Part shown: one piece after another, positions 50,764-60,160 of the stretch
Numbering within the stretch: the stretch's first letter is position 1
Layout: each line of letters begins with the position of its first letter
NCBI GenBank assembly: GCA_016186995.1
Contig: JACPKQ010000027.1
Coordinates: 61,022-125,021, forward strand
DNA length: 64,000 nt
DNA from: Deltaproteobacteria bacterium
GTDB taxonomy: Bacteria > Bdellovibrionota > JACOXK01
Direction of reading: 5' to 3'
Program-made: the position numbers and the translations under genes
The notes under the pieces: model-generated
What the model was told of the DNA's origin: nothing
The model's input: only the letters and a program-made list of their open reading frames with translations
Database searches by the model: none

Positions 50764-51938
50764 AAATTTCAAAACGAACTCTACAACTTAAACCCTCTCC
50801 AACACTAGCCATCACAGCTAAAGCTTTAGAGCTCAAAGCCCAAGGAAAAGATATTATTTCCTTGAGTGCTGGGGAGCCTGATTTTGACACGCCTCTTTCC
50901 ATTAAAGAAGCCGCAGAAGAAGCTATAAAAGAGGGTTTTACAAAATACACTGCCGTCCCAGGCATTCTAGAACTCAGAAAAGCGATTTCTAGAAAAACTC
51001 TACACGAAAAAAATATAAACTACGAACCCAACGAAATTATTGTTACTTGTGGAGCAAAGCATGCGATTTATAACTTTTTCCAATGCACGTTGAATGCTCG
51101 CGATGAAGTTCTTATCCCCTCCCCCTACTGGGTTTCTTATCCTCCCATGGTAAGCCTTGCAGAAGGAACACCTATTATTGTCCAACTTCAGGAAAAAGAT
51201 AATTTTAAAATAACTCCTGAAATATTAAAAAAAAATATATCAAACAAAACAAAAATACTTGTTCTTGTTTCTCCTTCAAACCCAACTGGCTCTCTTTACA
51301 CCCAAGAAGAATTAGAAAAACTCATTCCACTCATCAGGGAAAAAAATCTTTTTGTTCTTTGTGATGATATTTATGAATCTCTTATTTACGATAATAAGGA
51401 ACCAGCCCATCTTCTTAAAATAGACCCTACACTTAAAAGTCAGCTTATCCATGTAAGCGGAGTTTCAAAATCTTTTGCTATGACAGGCTGGCGAATTGGT
51501 TGGGCGTGTGGTCCTCACAATATTATAGAAACCATGGGTCATCTCCAAAGCCAAAGTACTTCTAACCCAAACTCGATTGCCCAAAAGGCAGCTCTTTTTG
51601 GTATTACCCATGACATACCTGAATTAGAAAAAATGAAAAAAACATTTGAAAAAAGAAGAGATTTTGTATGCGATAGACTCTCTCGAATAAAAAACATAAG
51701 TTTTGTAAAACCCCAAGGAGCCTTTTTTGTTTTTGTTAACATTTCTTCTTTTTCAAAAGATTCCGTTTTTTTTTCTCAATTCATGCTCGAAAAAGCAGGC
51801 CTTGCTTTTGTTCCCGGAAAAGAATTTGGCCTTGATGGCTATATTCGTATGAGTTTTGCAAACTCTTTTGAAGAACTGAATGAAGCCTTAAATCGATTTG
51901 AAAAGGCTCTTTCAACACACTTCATTGACATTAAATAA
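50760..51938 (+). CDS. aspC: Aspartate aminotransferase (class I)
   Basis: A 392-residue PLP enzyme of the aspartate/aromatic group. LSAGEPDFDTPLSIKEAA, the substrate motif VSPSNPTGSLYTQEEL, CDDIYESLIYD and the PLP-Lys motif SGVSKSFAMTGWRIGW are clear. It exchanges amino groups between aspartate and 2-oxoglutarate; some members also act on prephenate. It is the third gene of rsmD-coaD-aspC and lies 25 bp ahead of a second aminotransferase gene. Confidence 0.9.
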   Translation: MKISKRTLQLKPSPTLAITAKALELKAQGKDIISLSAGEPDFDTPLSIKEAAEEAIKEGFTKYTAVPGILELRKAISRKTLHEKNINYEPNEIIVTCGAKHAIYNFFQCTLNARDEVLIPSPYWVSYPPMVSLAEGTPIIVQLQEKDNFKITPEILKKNISNKTKILVLVSPSNPTGSLYTQEELEKLIPLIREKNLFVLCDDIYESLIYDNKEPAHLLKIDPTLKSQLIHVSGVSKSFAMTGWRIGWACGPHNIIETMGHLQSQSTSNPNSIAQKAALFGITHDIPELEKMKKTFEKRRDFVCDRLSRIKNISFVKPQGAFFVFVNISSFSKDSVFFSQFMLEKAGLAFVPGKEFGLDGYIRMSFANSFEELNEALNRFEKALSTHFIDIK

Positions 51939-51963
51939 CCCCACGTTTATTCCTTAAGAAAAC

Positions 51964-53097
51964 ATGATTAAAAAGAAACTTTTTACACCGGGGCCTTGTG
52001 AAATTCCTCCTTCTGTTTTTAAGGCCATGAGCACTATTGAACACCACCGAACCTCACAATTTAAAAAAAATATTTTAGAGATTCAAAAAGGGCTTCAATA
52101 TTTGTTTCAAACCGGGCAACCTGTTTTAACACTTTCTTCTTCAGGAACAGGGGCAATGGAAGCAGCTATTACAAATACTTTCTCACCCCAAGATCTTGTC
52201 TTAGTTATAGATGGTGGCAAATTTGGAGAACGTTGGGGGGAAATAAGCCGTTGTTTTGGGCTTGAAGTTATAACACTTCAGATACCCTGGGGAAAAGCGG
52301 TAGAACCTTCTCAAATCGAAAATATTTTTGAAAAACACCCCACTATTAAAGGGGTTCTTATCCAGGCTTGTGAAACTTCAACAGGTGTCGCGCATCCCAT
52401 TGAAGAAATTGCCCGTTTTATTAAAGAAAAACCAAACACTCTTATGGTTGTTGATGCTATTAGTGCTCTTCTTACTATGCCACTTCCTATGGATGAATGG
52501 GGGCTTGATATTGTTGTAGCAGGGTCTCAAAAAGGTCTTATGCTGCCGCCCGGACTTTCTTTCATTGCCTTAAGTCAAAAAGCCTCCCGGTTTGAAGCCC
52601 AATCAAAACTTCCACGGTTTTATTTTGATCTTAAAAAAGAAAAGCAAAGTTTAGAAGAAAGTACAACCTCTTACACAACACCGGTCACATTGATGTTAGG
52701 ACTTAAAGAAGCCTTAAGACTCATTTGTCAAAAAGGACTTGAAACCATTTTTGAAACCTACAATCTTTACTCAAGGGTTGTTCGTACAACTATAGAGGCT
52801 TGGGGATTAAAAGTTTTTGCAGAACCGGGAGCTCCGGGAATGACAGCTGTGTGTGCGCCTCGCAATGTTTCTGGAACCCACATTGTCAAAAAACTTAAAG
52901 AAAATTTTGATATCACCATTGCAGCAGGCCAAGAAGATTATAAAGATAAAATTTTTCGCCTTTCTTACATGGGATATATTGAACCCGAAGATGTCTTTTA
53001 TCTTTTAGAATCTTTACAAAAAGTACTTCTAGAGCTTAAAGTTCCTATTCATACAAAAGGTGTTTTAGAAAAAGCGAAATCTCAATTAAAGTTATGA
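51964..53097 (+). CDS. Class V aminotransferase, probable phosphoserine or serine-pyruvate/alanine-glyoxylate type
   Basis: A 377-residue PLP enzyme. LFTPGPCEIPPSVFKAM and EHHRTSQFKKN open the protein, LTLSSSGTGAMEAAITN binds the cofactor phosphate, and VVAGSQKGLMLPPGLSF carries the PLP lysine. It resembles the small-chain AGT/SPT group. Because it overlaps serA by 4 bp, the likely role is transamination in serine synthesis in place of SerC (inference); glycine-serine interconversion is the alternative. Confidence 0.85.
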   Translation: MIKKKLFTPGPCEIPPSVFKAMSTIEHHRTSQFKKNILEIQKGLQYLFQTGQPVLTLSSSGTGAMEAAITNTFSPQDLVLVIDGGKFGERWGEISRCFGLEVITLQIPWGKAVEPSQIENIFEKHPTIKGVLIQACETSTGVAHPIEEIARFIKEKPNTLMVVDAISALLTMPLPMDEWGLDIVVAGSQKGLMLPPGLSFIALSQKASRFEAQSKLPRFYFDLKKEKQSLEESTTSYTTPVTLMLGLKEALRLICQKGLETIFETYNLYSRVVRTTIEAWGLKVFAEPGAPGMTAVCAPRNVSGTHIVKKLKENFDITIAAGQEDYKDKIFRLSYMGYIEPEDVFYLLESLQKVLLELKVPIHTKGVLEKAKSQLKL

Positions 53098-54671
53098 AAG
53101 TTCTCGTTGCAGATAAATTAGCTCAGGAAGGTTTAGATATCTTAAAAACTGTTAAGAACCTTAAAGTTGATATTCACACAGGACTATCTCAAGCAGAACT
53201 TGAAAAGATTATTGATCAATATGACATTGTTGCTGTTCGAAGTGGCACAACACTCACAGCTCCTCTTATTGAAAAAGCAAAAAACTTGAAACTCATTGTT
53301 CGAGCAGGCATTGGGGTTGATAACATTGATGTTCCCGCCGCTACCCAAAAAGGTGTTATTGTTGAAAACACCCCTGGTGGTAACGTTATTACAACTGCAG
53401 AGCATACCATTGCACTTCTTTTCTCTATGGCAAGAAGAATTCCAGAAGCCAATCTTTCTCTTCGTCAAGGAAAGTGGGAACGCTCAACATTCGTGGGTTT
53501 AGAGCTTACAGGAAAAAACATAGGGGTGATTGGTTTAGGAAATATTGGAAGAATTGTAGCTCTTCGTGCTTTGGGGCTTAAAATGAACGTTCTTGGGTAT
53601 GACCCTTACCTACCCAAAGAAGCTGCTAAACAAATGGAAATAAAGCTCGTTAGTTTTGAAGAACTTCTTTCCCAATCAGATTTTATTACTGTTCATGTTC
53701 CCCTTACAGAACAAACAAAAAATCTTATTTCTAAAAATGAAATTAAAAAAATGAAAAACGGAGTTTGCATTATTAATTGTGCTCGAGGGGGCATTATTAA
53801 TGAGAGGGATTTGCTTGAAGCACTGCAGAATAAAAAAGTATGGGCAGCAGCCCTCGATGTTTTTGAAGAGGAACCCCCTCAAAATAATCCTCTTATCACA
53901 ACTCCTCATGTAGTGTGCACACCCCACTTGGGGGCTTCAACAGCAGACGCACAAATTAACGTTTCTATTGATTGCGCCAAACAAATTATTGAATTCGTTA
54001 CCAAAAACGTCATTCTTAATTCTGTGAATGTACCCTCTGTAAGCAGAGAGCTTCTTGATATCTTAGATCCTTATCTTTTGCTCACCGAAAAGTTAGGAAA
54101 ACTCATGCAGCAAATGTGTCCGAGTTTGAAAACCTTGACACTTGAATATGCAGGAGAAATTGTAAAACACGACTTAAGACCCCTTACCTCTTCTTTCCTG
54201 ATGGGGTTTTTTTCAGGTATTTTGGGAAAATCTGTTAACTTTGTAAATGCAAGCACTATAGCCCAAGAAAGAGGGCTTGATATTATCGAGTCTAAAACAA
54301 AAATTGCTCATGACTTTGCAAGTCTTATTTCGGTCAAATCCCAATCTAACGGGGAAATACACACCCTTTCAGGTACTATTTTTGGAAAAACAGAACCTCG
54401 CATTGTCAATATCGACGGTTTCTATTTAGAAGCAGTTCCGGAGGGTTACATCCTTTTCGTGCGAAACTTCGACCGCCCTAATGTTATAGGTAACTTAGGA
54501 AATATCCTTGGAAAAAATAAAATTAACATCTCACGCATGCATCTAGGCCTTGATAAAAAAAAGGGCGAGGCTATTTCTCTTATCAATATTGACACTCTGG
54601 CACCTCCTGAGATATTAAAGCGCATAGAAAATCTCCCTGATATCATTAGTGTAAAACAAGTTCTCTTATGA
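53094..54671 (+). CDS. serA: D-3-phosphoglycerate dehydrogenase
   Basis: A 525-residue long-form SerA. The N-terminal catalytic segments (VRSGTTLTAPLIEKAKNLKLIVRAGIGVDNID in spaced parts), NAD motif GKNIGVIGLGNIGRIVA, the catalytic Glu/His regions (DVFEEEPPQ, TPHLGASTADAQ), an intervening domain and a C-terminal ACT domain (FVRNFDRPNVIGNLGNILGK) are present. It begins serine synthesis and is probably feedback-regulated through ACT. It overlaps both the aminotransferase gene and purA by 4 bp, so the three are coupled. Confidence 0.96.
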   Translation: MKVLVADKLAQEGLDILKTVKNLKVDIHTGLSQAELEKIIDQYDIVAVRSGTTLTAPLIEKAKNLKLIVRAGIGVDNIDVPAATQKGVIVENTPGGNVITTAEHTIALLFSMARRIPEANLSLRQGKWERSTFVGLELTGKNIGVIGLGNIGRIVALRALGLKMNVLGYDPYLPKEAAKQMEIKLVSFEELLSQSDFITVHVPLTEQTKNLISKNEIKKMKNGVCIINCARGGIINERDLLEALQNKKVWAAALDVFEEEPPQNNPLITTPHVVCTPHLGASTADAQINVSIDCAKQIIEFVTKNVILNSVNVPSVSRELLDILDPYLLLTEKLGKLMQQMCPSLKTLTLEYAGEIVKHDLRPLTSSFLMGFFSGILGKSVNFVNASTIAQERGLDIIESKTKIAHDFASLISVKSQSNGEIHTLSGTIFGKTEPRIVNIDGFYLEAVPEGYILFVRNFDRPNVIGNLGNILGKNKINISRMHLGLDKKKGEAISLINIDTLAPPEILKRIENLPDIISVKQVLL

Positions 54672-55969
54672 AAAATATCGTTATTATTGGCACGCAATGG
54701 GGTGATGAAGGCAAGGGTAAGGTTGTTGATTATCTTGCCGAAAACGCCCATGTAGTTGTTCGCTTTCAAGGTGGCCCTAATGCTGGTCATACTATTGTTA
54801 TTGGTGAAAATAAATTTGCGCTGCACCACATACCTTCAGGCATTTTTCAAGATCATGTTACCTGTGTCATTGCAAATGGTGTTGTGATAGACCCTGTTAG
54901 TTGCTATCAAGAAATTGCACAGCTTAAATCTCAAGGTTTTTTGGGGGACCCATCAAAATTAGTTATAAGCCCATATGCGCACGTTATTTTGCCCTATCAT
55001 AAAGCCATCGATTCAGGACGGGAAGAAAAACGTGGAAAAGATTTTTTAGGTACAACCCAGCGGGGTATCGGCCCTGTTTATGAAGATAAGGTTGTAAGAA
55101 AAGGAATTCGATTAGGAGATCTTCTTGATACTGATAAGTTTAGGAATAAACTTTCTCCTCTTCTTGAAGAAAAAAATTTCTATCTTAAAAACTTCCTCAA
55201 AAAAGAAACATTTGATCTTTCGCCCATACTTGAAACCTATTTAGAGTTAGGCGCAAAACTAAAAACTTACATAGGATCACCCTATGTTGTGTTGCAAAAA
55301 GCTTTTCAAAATCAAGAGCGTGTTATTTTCGAAGGTGCACAGGGAACACTCTTGGATCTTGATCATGGAACTTTTCCTTATGTCACGTCTTCAAATACAC
55401 TCAGTGCCGCAGCTTGTGTAAGTTCGGGTATTGGACCTCAAAGAATCGATGCTGTTGTTGGGGTTGTAAAAGCCTACACAACACGTGTTGGCACAGGACA
55501 ATTTCCAACAGAACTTACTGATAGCACAGGAGAATTTTTACAAAAAGAAGGGCATGAATTTGGAACAACAACAGGAAGAAAACGTAGATGCGGATGGTTA
55601 GATCTTGTTATTTTAAAACATGCAGTTTTTACAAATGGTCTCACTCACCTTGCTATTACCAAACTTGATGTTCTCAATAAACTTGAAGAGATTAAAATTT
55701 GTACAGGATATGAATATAAAGGAAAAGTTTTTAAAGACCTATTAGAAAATACAGAAGAAATTTTAACTTATGGAAAACCTGTGTATGAAACACTTCCTGG
55801 ATGGAAAAAAGATATGACTCAAATGAATCATTTTTCAGAGCTTCCTTCTGAAGCTCTCGATTATTTAAAATTGATTGAAGATGAGCTTGAAGTTCCTGTT
55901 GCTTTTGTCTCGACAAGCCCAGAACGAACAGATGTTCTTTTAACTGAATCTGGCCTTGCTTTCAAATAA
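54668..55969 (+). CDS. purA: Adenylosuccinate synthetase
   Basis: A 433-residue GTP-dependent enzyme that converts IMP and aspartate to adenylosuccinate. GTQWGDEGKGKVVDYLAE is the P-loop region, GGPNAGHTIV contains the catalytic His, and GTTQRGIGPVYEDK, FEGAQGTLLDLDHGTFPYVTSSN and TTGRKRRCGWLDLV are all standard. It ends the rsmD-to-purA run, followed by two tRNA genes. Confidence 0.97.
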   Translation: MKNIVIIGTQWGDEGKGKVVDYLAENAHVVVRFQGGPNAGHTIVIGENKFALHHIPSGIFQDHVTCVIANGVVIDPVSCYQEIAQLKSQGFLGDPSKLVISPYAHVILPYHKAIDSGREEKRGKDFLGTTQRGIGPVYEDKVVRKGIRLGDLLDTDKFRNKLSPLLEEKNFYLKNFLKKETFDLSPILETYLELGAKLKTYIGSPYVVLQKAFQNQERVIFEGAQGTLLDLDHGTFPYVTSSNTLSAAACVSSGIGPQRIDAVVGVVKAYTTRVGTGQFPTELTDSTGEFLQKEGHEFGTTTGRKRRCGWLDLVILKHAVFTNGLTHLAITKLDVLNKLEEIKICTGYEYKGKVFKDLLENTEEILTYGKPVYETLPGWKKDMTQMNHFSELPSEALDYLKLIEDELEVPVAFVSTSPERTDVLLTESGLAFK

Positions 55970-56063
55970 AGATCCCAAAAAGATTTTGTCTTGCCTAACA
56001 TTATAAAAAATGTTTGAAATAATAGGAATTGCGGGCCTTTATACGGCTCAAAATTATTATTAT

Positions 56064-56136
56064 GGGCCGTTAGCTCAGTTGGTAGAGCATCTGCCTTTTA
56101 AGCAGAGGGTCGCTGGTTCGAGCCCAGCACGGCTCA
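56064..56136 (+). tRNA. tRNA-Lys (anticodon TTT)
   Basis: A 73-nt tRNA: acceptor GGGCCGT/ACGGCTC, D-arm TAGCTCAGTTGGTAGAGC, anticodon stem TCTGC/GCAGA with loop CTTTTAA (anticodon TTT), T-arm GCTGGTTCGAGCCCAGC, discriminator A. CCA is not encoded. Confidence 0.96.
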
Positions 56137-56148
56137 CATTTTTATTGT

Positions 56149-56226
56149 GTCCCCATCGTCTAGGCTGGTCTAGGACACCAGGTTTTCATCCTGGTAACAG
56201 GGGTTCAAATCCCCTTGGGGACGCCA
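56149..56226 (+). tRNA. tRNA-Glu (anticodon TTC)
   Basis: A 78-nt tRNA: acceptor GTCCCCA/TGGGGAC, anticodon stem CCAGG/CCTGG with loop TTTTCAT (anticodon TTC), T-arm AGGGGTTCAAATCCCCT, discriminator G and encoded CCA. It is 12 bp behind tRNA-Lys. Confidence 0.95.
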
Positions 56227-56237
56227 TATTTCAAGTA

Positions 56238-57404
56238 ATGAGAAGAATTACCCGGGCACTATATAAAATTTTTGTTGTTGTCTTTTTTTTCTACTCTCCA
56301 CTTCTTATTTTAGATTTCCTTAATATAAAAATAAAATTGTTACAAAAAATCCCTCTCCAATACCATAGATATTTTCGTTTTTCCTCGCATGTTCTTATAA
56401 AAAAGTCTTATACAAATATTCCTCCTAAAAATTATATAATATTAGCTGGGGATTCTTATGCATACGGAGAAGGAGACTGGAGATTATATTCAAATTATCA
56501 CCACAATACAGGATTCTCTAGTGGATTTGTTTTACACCAAATAACAAAACAAGATGTTCTTGAATTTGGAAAACCTGGTGCTTCTAGCTTAAAAGCCTTT
56601 ACATTCACTCAATCTTCCTGGAAAGCATTCAAACTTCTTTCTTTTATTAAGACCCAACCAAAAGTTATTTTTATATTTTTTTATGAAGGAAATGATCTTT
56701 ATGACAATTTAAACCATTTACAAGCTAAAGGACTTTCTCCAAACAATCCAGATACCTATGTTCAACTTTTGGGAAATACAACTCCAGAAATGTTTAACGA
56801 ACTTTTACGAGTTGGTTTTTGCTTTACAAAAGCATTTAACTCTTTACTCAACGCCGTATTCAAAAAAAAACATACCACTCAATTAGATGATTTTAACAGG
56901 TTTAATTTTAATCGGAACAACCCCCTTATTGTTCAACTTAAAAAAAATAAAAAAGAAATTCCAAATGATCTTCAAGCACCTGCTTTATTCTTGTCTGAAG
57001 AAGAAATAAAACTTTCTCTCAATATTCTTTCTGAAACATTAAAATATTGGAAAAAAGCATTCCCACATTCGAAAATTGTGCTCGTAAATATACCTTCTCC
57101 AGCATCTGTCTATAATATTATAAGCCCCACGTTTACCAGAACACACTACTTAAACTACTCTGAAAAAAAAATCTTCAAAACAAGCTTCATTCATGAAAGA
57201 AGTCAATATATTGCTTCTCAACTTGAAAAGTTGACCGGGCAACAGAATATTACCTTTCTAGATTTAAGGTCTGCATTTAAACAAGCGGCTCAAGAAAACA
57301 TCATCCATGGCCCTACTGATTGGTTTCATTTTAATAAACTCGGCTATCAAATTTTAGGTGGAAACCTTGCAAAGTTTGTTCTGAACAATAATAATAAACT
57401 CTAG
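56238..57404 (+). CDS. Membrane-anchored SGNH/GDSL hydrolase-like protein
   Basis: A 388-residue protein starting at ATG 56238, just after tRNA-Glu. One N-terminal hydrophobic segment (YKIFVVVFFFYSPLLILDF) anchors it. The SGNH blocks can be placed: block I ILAGDSYAYGEGDW (nucleophile Ser), a block III-like EGNDLYDN, and block V DWFHFNKLGYQ (Asp-x-x-His). Such enzymes often deacylate or acylate sugars and lipids at the envelope. The substrate is unknown. It is followed 11 bp later by a PAP2-like gene, so a shared role in envelope modification is possible. Confidence 0.75.
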   Translation: MRRITRALYKIFVVVFFFYSPLLILDFLNIKIKLLQKIPLQYHRYFRFSSHVLIKKSYTNIPPKNYIILAGDSYAYGEGDWRLYSNYHHNTGFSSGFVLHQITKQDVLEFGKPGASSLKAFTFTQSSWKAFKLLSFIKTQPKVIFIFFYEGNDLYDNLNHLQAKGLSPNNPDTYVQLLGNTTPEMFNELLRVGFCFTKAFNSLLNAVFKKKHTTQLDDFNRFNFNRNNPLIVQLKKNKKEIPNDLQAPALFLSEEEIKLSLNILSETLKYWKKAFPHSKIVLVNIPSPASVYNIISPTFTRTHYLNYSEKKIFKTSFIHERSQYIASQLEKLTGQQNITFLDLRSAFKQAAQENIIHGPTDWFHFNKLGYQILGGNLAKFVLNNNNKL

Positions 57405-57415
57405 ATAAAAATTTT

Positions 57416-58345
57416 ATGAAATTTCATCATTATTTATTATTTTGGGTATTTTTTTTCAATTTTCCCTTTCAAATGAGTCAAGCTCAAAAAACAAGTCTTC
57501 CTGTTGCCCAATCTATAAAAATTTGTAACAAATCTCCCTTATCATCTTGTTTTTGGCCAAATATGAGAAATATATTTCAAGAAATTCCTGGTGATCTTTT
57601 GGCAACATTAAAATTTACATTTCACTCATCTAATTATCACTCTCAAGGGCTCACTTTCGCAATGACAGGAGCTGCCATTGTTATCGATGAACCTATTACA
57701 ACAATTTTATTAAAAGGCCAAAAAATAACGATGCGAATGGGTCTTACAGAAAAATCTTGGACACCCCACACATGGCAACTCCCAGGTTTCATGATTTATG
57801 ATTCGATTTTTTCATATCTTCTACCACTGATACATGGCTATGCCATGTTCTCTAATAATTCTAGACTTTATAGGGCATCTTATCTTTCTATTAAATCATG
57901 GTTTTATTCAATTTTTTTTACGATCCCTTTTAGATTCTCTTTTAAACGCGATTACATTCGCCTTGGGGAAAATAATGAGATACAAAACTCACCTTGGTCA
58001 TCTTTTTGGGGAAGTGATGATAGAACTGCCAATTATCCTGGAGGGTTAAAATTAAAGTCGTTCCCGTCATTCAGAAGTGCAATGTGGTTTAGCGTCGCTG
58101 ATATATTCTCACAAGAATATAAAAATACATGGCTCCCTTATTCTCTAGCAACAACCTTAACACTTCTTGGTAAAAAACATCATTGGTTTTCAGACATTCT
58201 CTTTGGGGCATTCTTAGGAGTTGGAATTTCACGGGCTCTTCAACACCACTATTATACCCAAGCATCCACCCCCGAGAAAAATTTAAAAATCTATCCAACG
58301 CTTGCACATGACTCAGTAGGTTTAACAGTAAGTTGGGAAAATTAA
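57416..58345 (+). CDS. PAP2-like phosphatase family membrane protein, altered active site
   Basis: A 309-residue protein with a signal peptide (MKFHHYLLFWVFFFNFPF...) and several hydrophobic segments. Its C-terminal half matches PAP2: the second motif is PSFRSA, where active enzymes have PSGH, so the His is lost. The third motif region HHWFSDILFGAFLG keeps the H-x3-D pair. The first motif (K-x6-RP) is not clear. It may be a divergent or inactive lipid phosphatase. It converges with glpE, overlapping by 4 bp. Confidence 0.7.
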   Translation: MKFHHYLLFWVFFFNFPFQMSQAQKTSLPVAQSIKICNKSPLSSCFWPNMRNIFQEIPGDLLATLKFTFHSSNYHSQGLTFAMTGAAIVIDEPITTILLKGQKITMRMGLTEKSWTPHTWQLPGFMIYDSIFSYLLPLIHGYAMFSNNSRLYRASYLSIKSWFYSIFFTIPFRFSFKRDYIRLGENNEIQNSPWSSFWGSDDRTANYPGGLKLKSFPSFRSAMWFSVADIFSQEYKNTWLPYSLATTLTLLGKKHHWFSDILFGAFLGVGISRALQHHYYTQASTPEKNLKIYPTLAHDSVGLTVSWEN

Positions 58346-58659
58346 ATTTCTACTTTATCAGGAAATAATTCACACCATTTTGTAAAACCACCACTTAAGC
58401 TGTGAACTTTTTCAAATCCATTTTCTAAAAAATAAGTGGCAGCACCCAAACTCGAATTGCCATGGTAACAATAAATAATATGGTGCTTAGATTTATCTGT
58501 ATTTTTTAGAAACTCATGAACATTGTGATCATTTACATGCAAAGCACCCGGTATATGACCACCCTGAAAACTTTGTGGATCTCGAACATCCACAAATACA
58601 GCATTTTTTTCTTTAAATATTCTAGCTGCTTCTTCGGGTGTTAATTGAGGCACATCCAT
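58342..58659 (-). CDS. glpE: Rhodanese (GlpE-type thiosulfate sulfurtransferase)
   Basis: A 105-residue single-domain rhodanese. FVDVRDPQSFQGGHIPGALHV and the active-site loop YCYHGNSSLGAATYFL with the catalytic Cys match GlpE. It moves sulfur from thiosulfate to an acceptor in the cytoplasm. It follows a methyltransferase gene on the same strand (27 bp). Confidence 0.9.
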   Translation of the reverse strand: MDVPQLTPEEAARIFKEKNAVFVDVRDPQSFQGGHIPGALHVNDHNVHEFLKNTDKSKHHIIYCYHGNSSLGAATYFLENGFEKVHSLSGGFTKWCELFPDKVEI

Positions 58660-58686
58660 AAAAATATCCTCATTTTCTCACTTCAT

Positions 58687-59664
58687 TCATTTCTCTAGTT
58701 GTAATACTTTTTTAAGTGGTTTTTTAAGTTTTTGAACTAATGGTGAATACTTTACAGAGCTAAACAAACGCCACTTAATAAAATACTGATAAACTCCGTC
58801 TGCATTCATATCAAGTTTTTCTTTCGGAACTGGCTTGATAGGTTTTGCCATTAATGTAGTGTGAGTACAGTTCTCATTAGTTAACCATTCAAATTCCCAT
58901 CCGGTAACACGAAGGCAGTTTGCAAGAGAGCTTCTTGTAAAATAATATGGGTGATATGATGCGACATATTTGTTTGGTTTAGTTAACGTGAAATTCTTTT
59001 GATATAATAAAGGGGTGCCATAACGTGAGCCTAATCGAATATAAAGTAGCCCATTATCAGCGATGAGACCTCGTATTTTTTCAAGTGCTTTTACAGGATC
59101 TTTCATTGCATCAAGTACAAAAACAAGTGTTATAATATCAAATTTCTCATTTGTATCTGTCTGTTTATATTCTTCTAGAAGTCCTGAAAAAACATTATAT
59201 CCTAAACGAGTTAGTTTAGTAGCTTCCATTCGAGAGGGCTCAATACCAAAAACTTTACGAAACCCTAAGGTCTTAGCTGTTTTCAACACAAAACCTTCAC
59301 CACAGCCAATATCAAGTAAAGATAAACTCTCTAAAGACCCCCTGGAGAGTTTAATGTATTCAAACATTATTTGAACAATTTTTGAATAACCATCGACATC
59401 AGATGATGAGTAAAAGTGTTCTTCATAATATTTTTCTTTCAATAATTTCTCATAAGATTGATCATAAGTTGAGAAAAAGGGGGTCATTCCACATGATTTG
59501 CATATAAATACAGCAACCTTTCCATCGTCAAAGGTTCGTTCCGTAAAAGGTGCTTTTTTCCAGTCTTTCCCCCCACATAGAGGACATGGCCTCGAACAGA
59601 ATGAAACCATTTTGTAGTGACTCATACCCCCCCTTTTTTTTTCTAATTTTTCAAAATAACTCAA
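58687..59664 (-). CDS. Class I SAM-dependent methyltransferase with zinc ribbon
   Basis: A 325-residue protein. Near the N-terminus, a Cys4 ribbon (CPLCGG ... CKSCG) is followed by a Rossmann methyltransferase domain: motif I LLDIGCGEGFVLKTAKTLG, post-I FGIEPSR, and VFVLDAMKDPVKALEKI. This layout is common among methyltransferases acting on sugars or small molecules, often in envelope polysaccharide loci. The acceptor is unknown. The likely start is ATG 59664 or ATG 59625 (MSHYKMVSFCSR). Confidence 0.8.
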   Translation of the reverse strand: MSYFEKLEKKRGGMSHYKMVSFCSRPCPLCGGKDWKKAPFTERTFDDGKVAVFICKSCGMTPFFSTYDQSYEKLLKEKYYEEHFYSSSDVDGYSKIVQIMFEYIKLSRGSLESLSLLDIGCGEGFVLKTAKTLGFRKVFGIEPSRMEATKLTRLGYNVFSGLLEEYKQTDTNEKFDIITLVFVLDAMKDPVKALEKIRGLIADNGLLYIRLGSRYGTPLLYQKNFTLTKPNKYVASYHPYYFTRSSLANCLRVTGWEFEWLTNENCTHTTLMAKPIKPVPKEKLDMNADGVYQYFIKWRLFSSVKYSPLVQKLKKPLKKVLQLEK

Positions 59665-59669
59665 TTTTT

Positions 59670-59875
59670 AATCTAGCGCGGGAGGTCCACTCATGTCAAA
59701 AACCTTCTTCTGTGTCAACAGGGATTCCCGCTCATGTCAAAAATTGCAATACAATTTTTGCATTCGGGCCCGGGGCTCCTTCGCCACCCAGAGGGTACCC
59801 GGCCTCAGTCCGCCCTTCTCATCCCCCATTCCGTGACAAATGCTCTTCTTCATCGCATTTGTTCTATTATATTCT
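59670..59875. repeat. Repeat-rich GC-high intergenic block
   Basis: Contains CCGCTCATGTCAAAAA (at 59733, near-copy CCACTCATGTCAAAAA at 59687), an AAAATTGCAATACAATTTTTG palindrome, a GC-rich stretch unlike its surroundings (GGGCCCGGGGCTCC ... GGTACCCGG) and an inverted pair GACAAATGC/GCATTTGTTC. No gene is seen. It resembles the GC-rich cores of the other short repeat elements. Confidence 0.45.
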
Positions 59876-59907
59876 CTCCGAAAAAAAACTTTTGAAAAAT
59901 TTTTTTT

Positions 59908-59995
59908 CGGAGAGAGGGGGATTCGAACCCCCGATACGCTTTTGACGTATACACGCTTTCCAGGCGTGCTCCTTCAACCACTCGGACATCTCTCC
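59908..59995 (-). tRNA. tRNA-Ser (anticodon GGA)
   Basis: An 88-nt class II tRNA on the reverse strand: acceptor GGAGAGA/TCTCTCC, anticodon loop CTGGAAA (anticodon GGA), long variable arm (TATACGTC...GCGTAT), T-loop GGTTCGAATCC, discriminator G, no encoded CCA. It is followed by a T-rich hairpin (TTTTTTTTCGG..., plus-strand 59879-59907) that may act as its terminator. Confidence 0.95.
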
Positions 59996-60056
59996 ACGGT
60001 ATCTTCTTCTTAATATGTTGAAGAAACCCATTTATCAACCATATTTCATTCATGTT

Positions 60057-60103
60057 CATGAGAGAATTGGGGTGTGTTCCCCCAATTCAGAACCAAGGTT
60101 GTA
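60057..60103. repeat. CCTTGGTTCTGA repeat module, short copy
   Basis: CATGAGAGAATTGGGGTGTG-TTCCCCCAATTCAGAACCAAGG. It has the same ends as 16858 and 33436 but a minimal loop. Confidence 0.6.
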
Positions 60104-60160
60104 GAGCCCTGAGTTTTATAAGCTTTACGCATTTGTTACTTTTTAGTATGCATAAACATG

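Noticed and set aside
56010-56237. Coding frame through tRNA-Lys and tRNA-Glu
   Set aside because: The frame crosses two clear tRNA genes; the real protein starts at ATG 56238 behind them.
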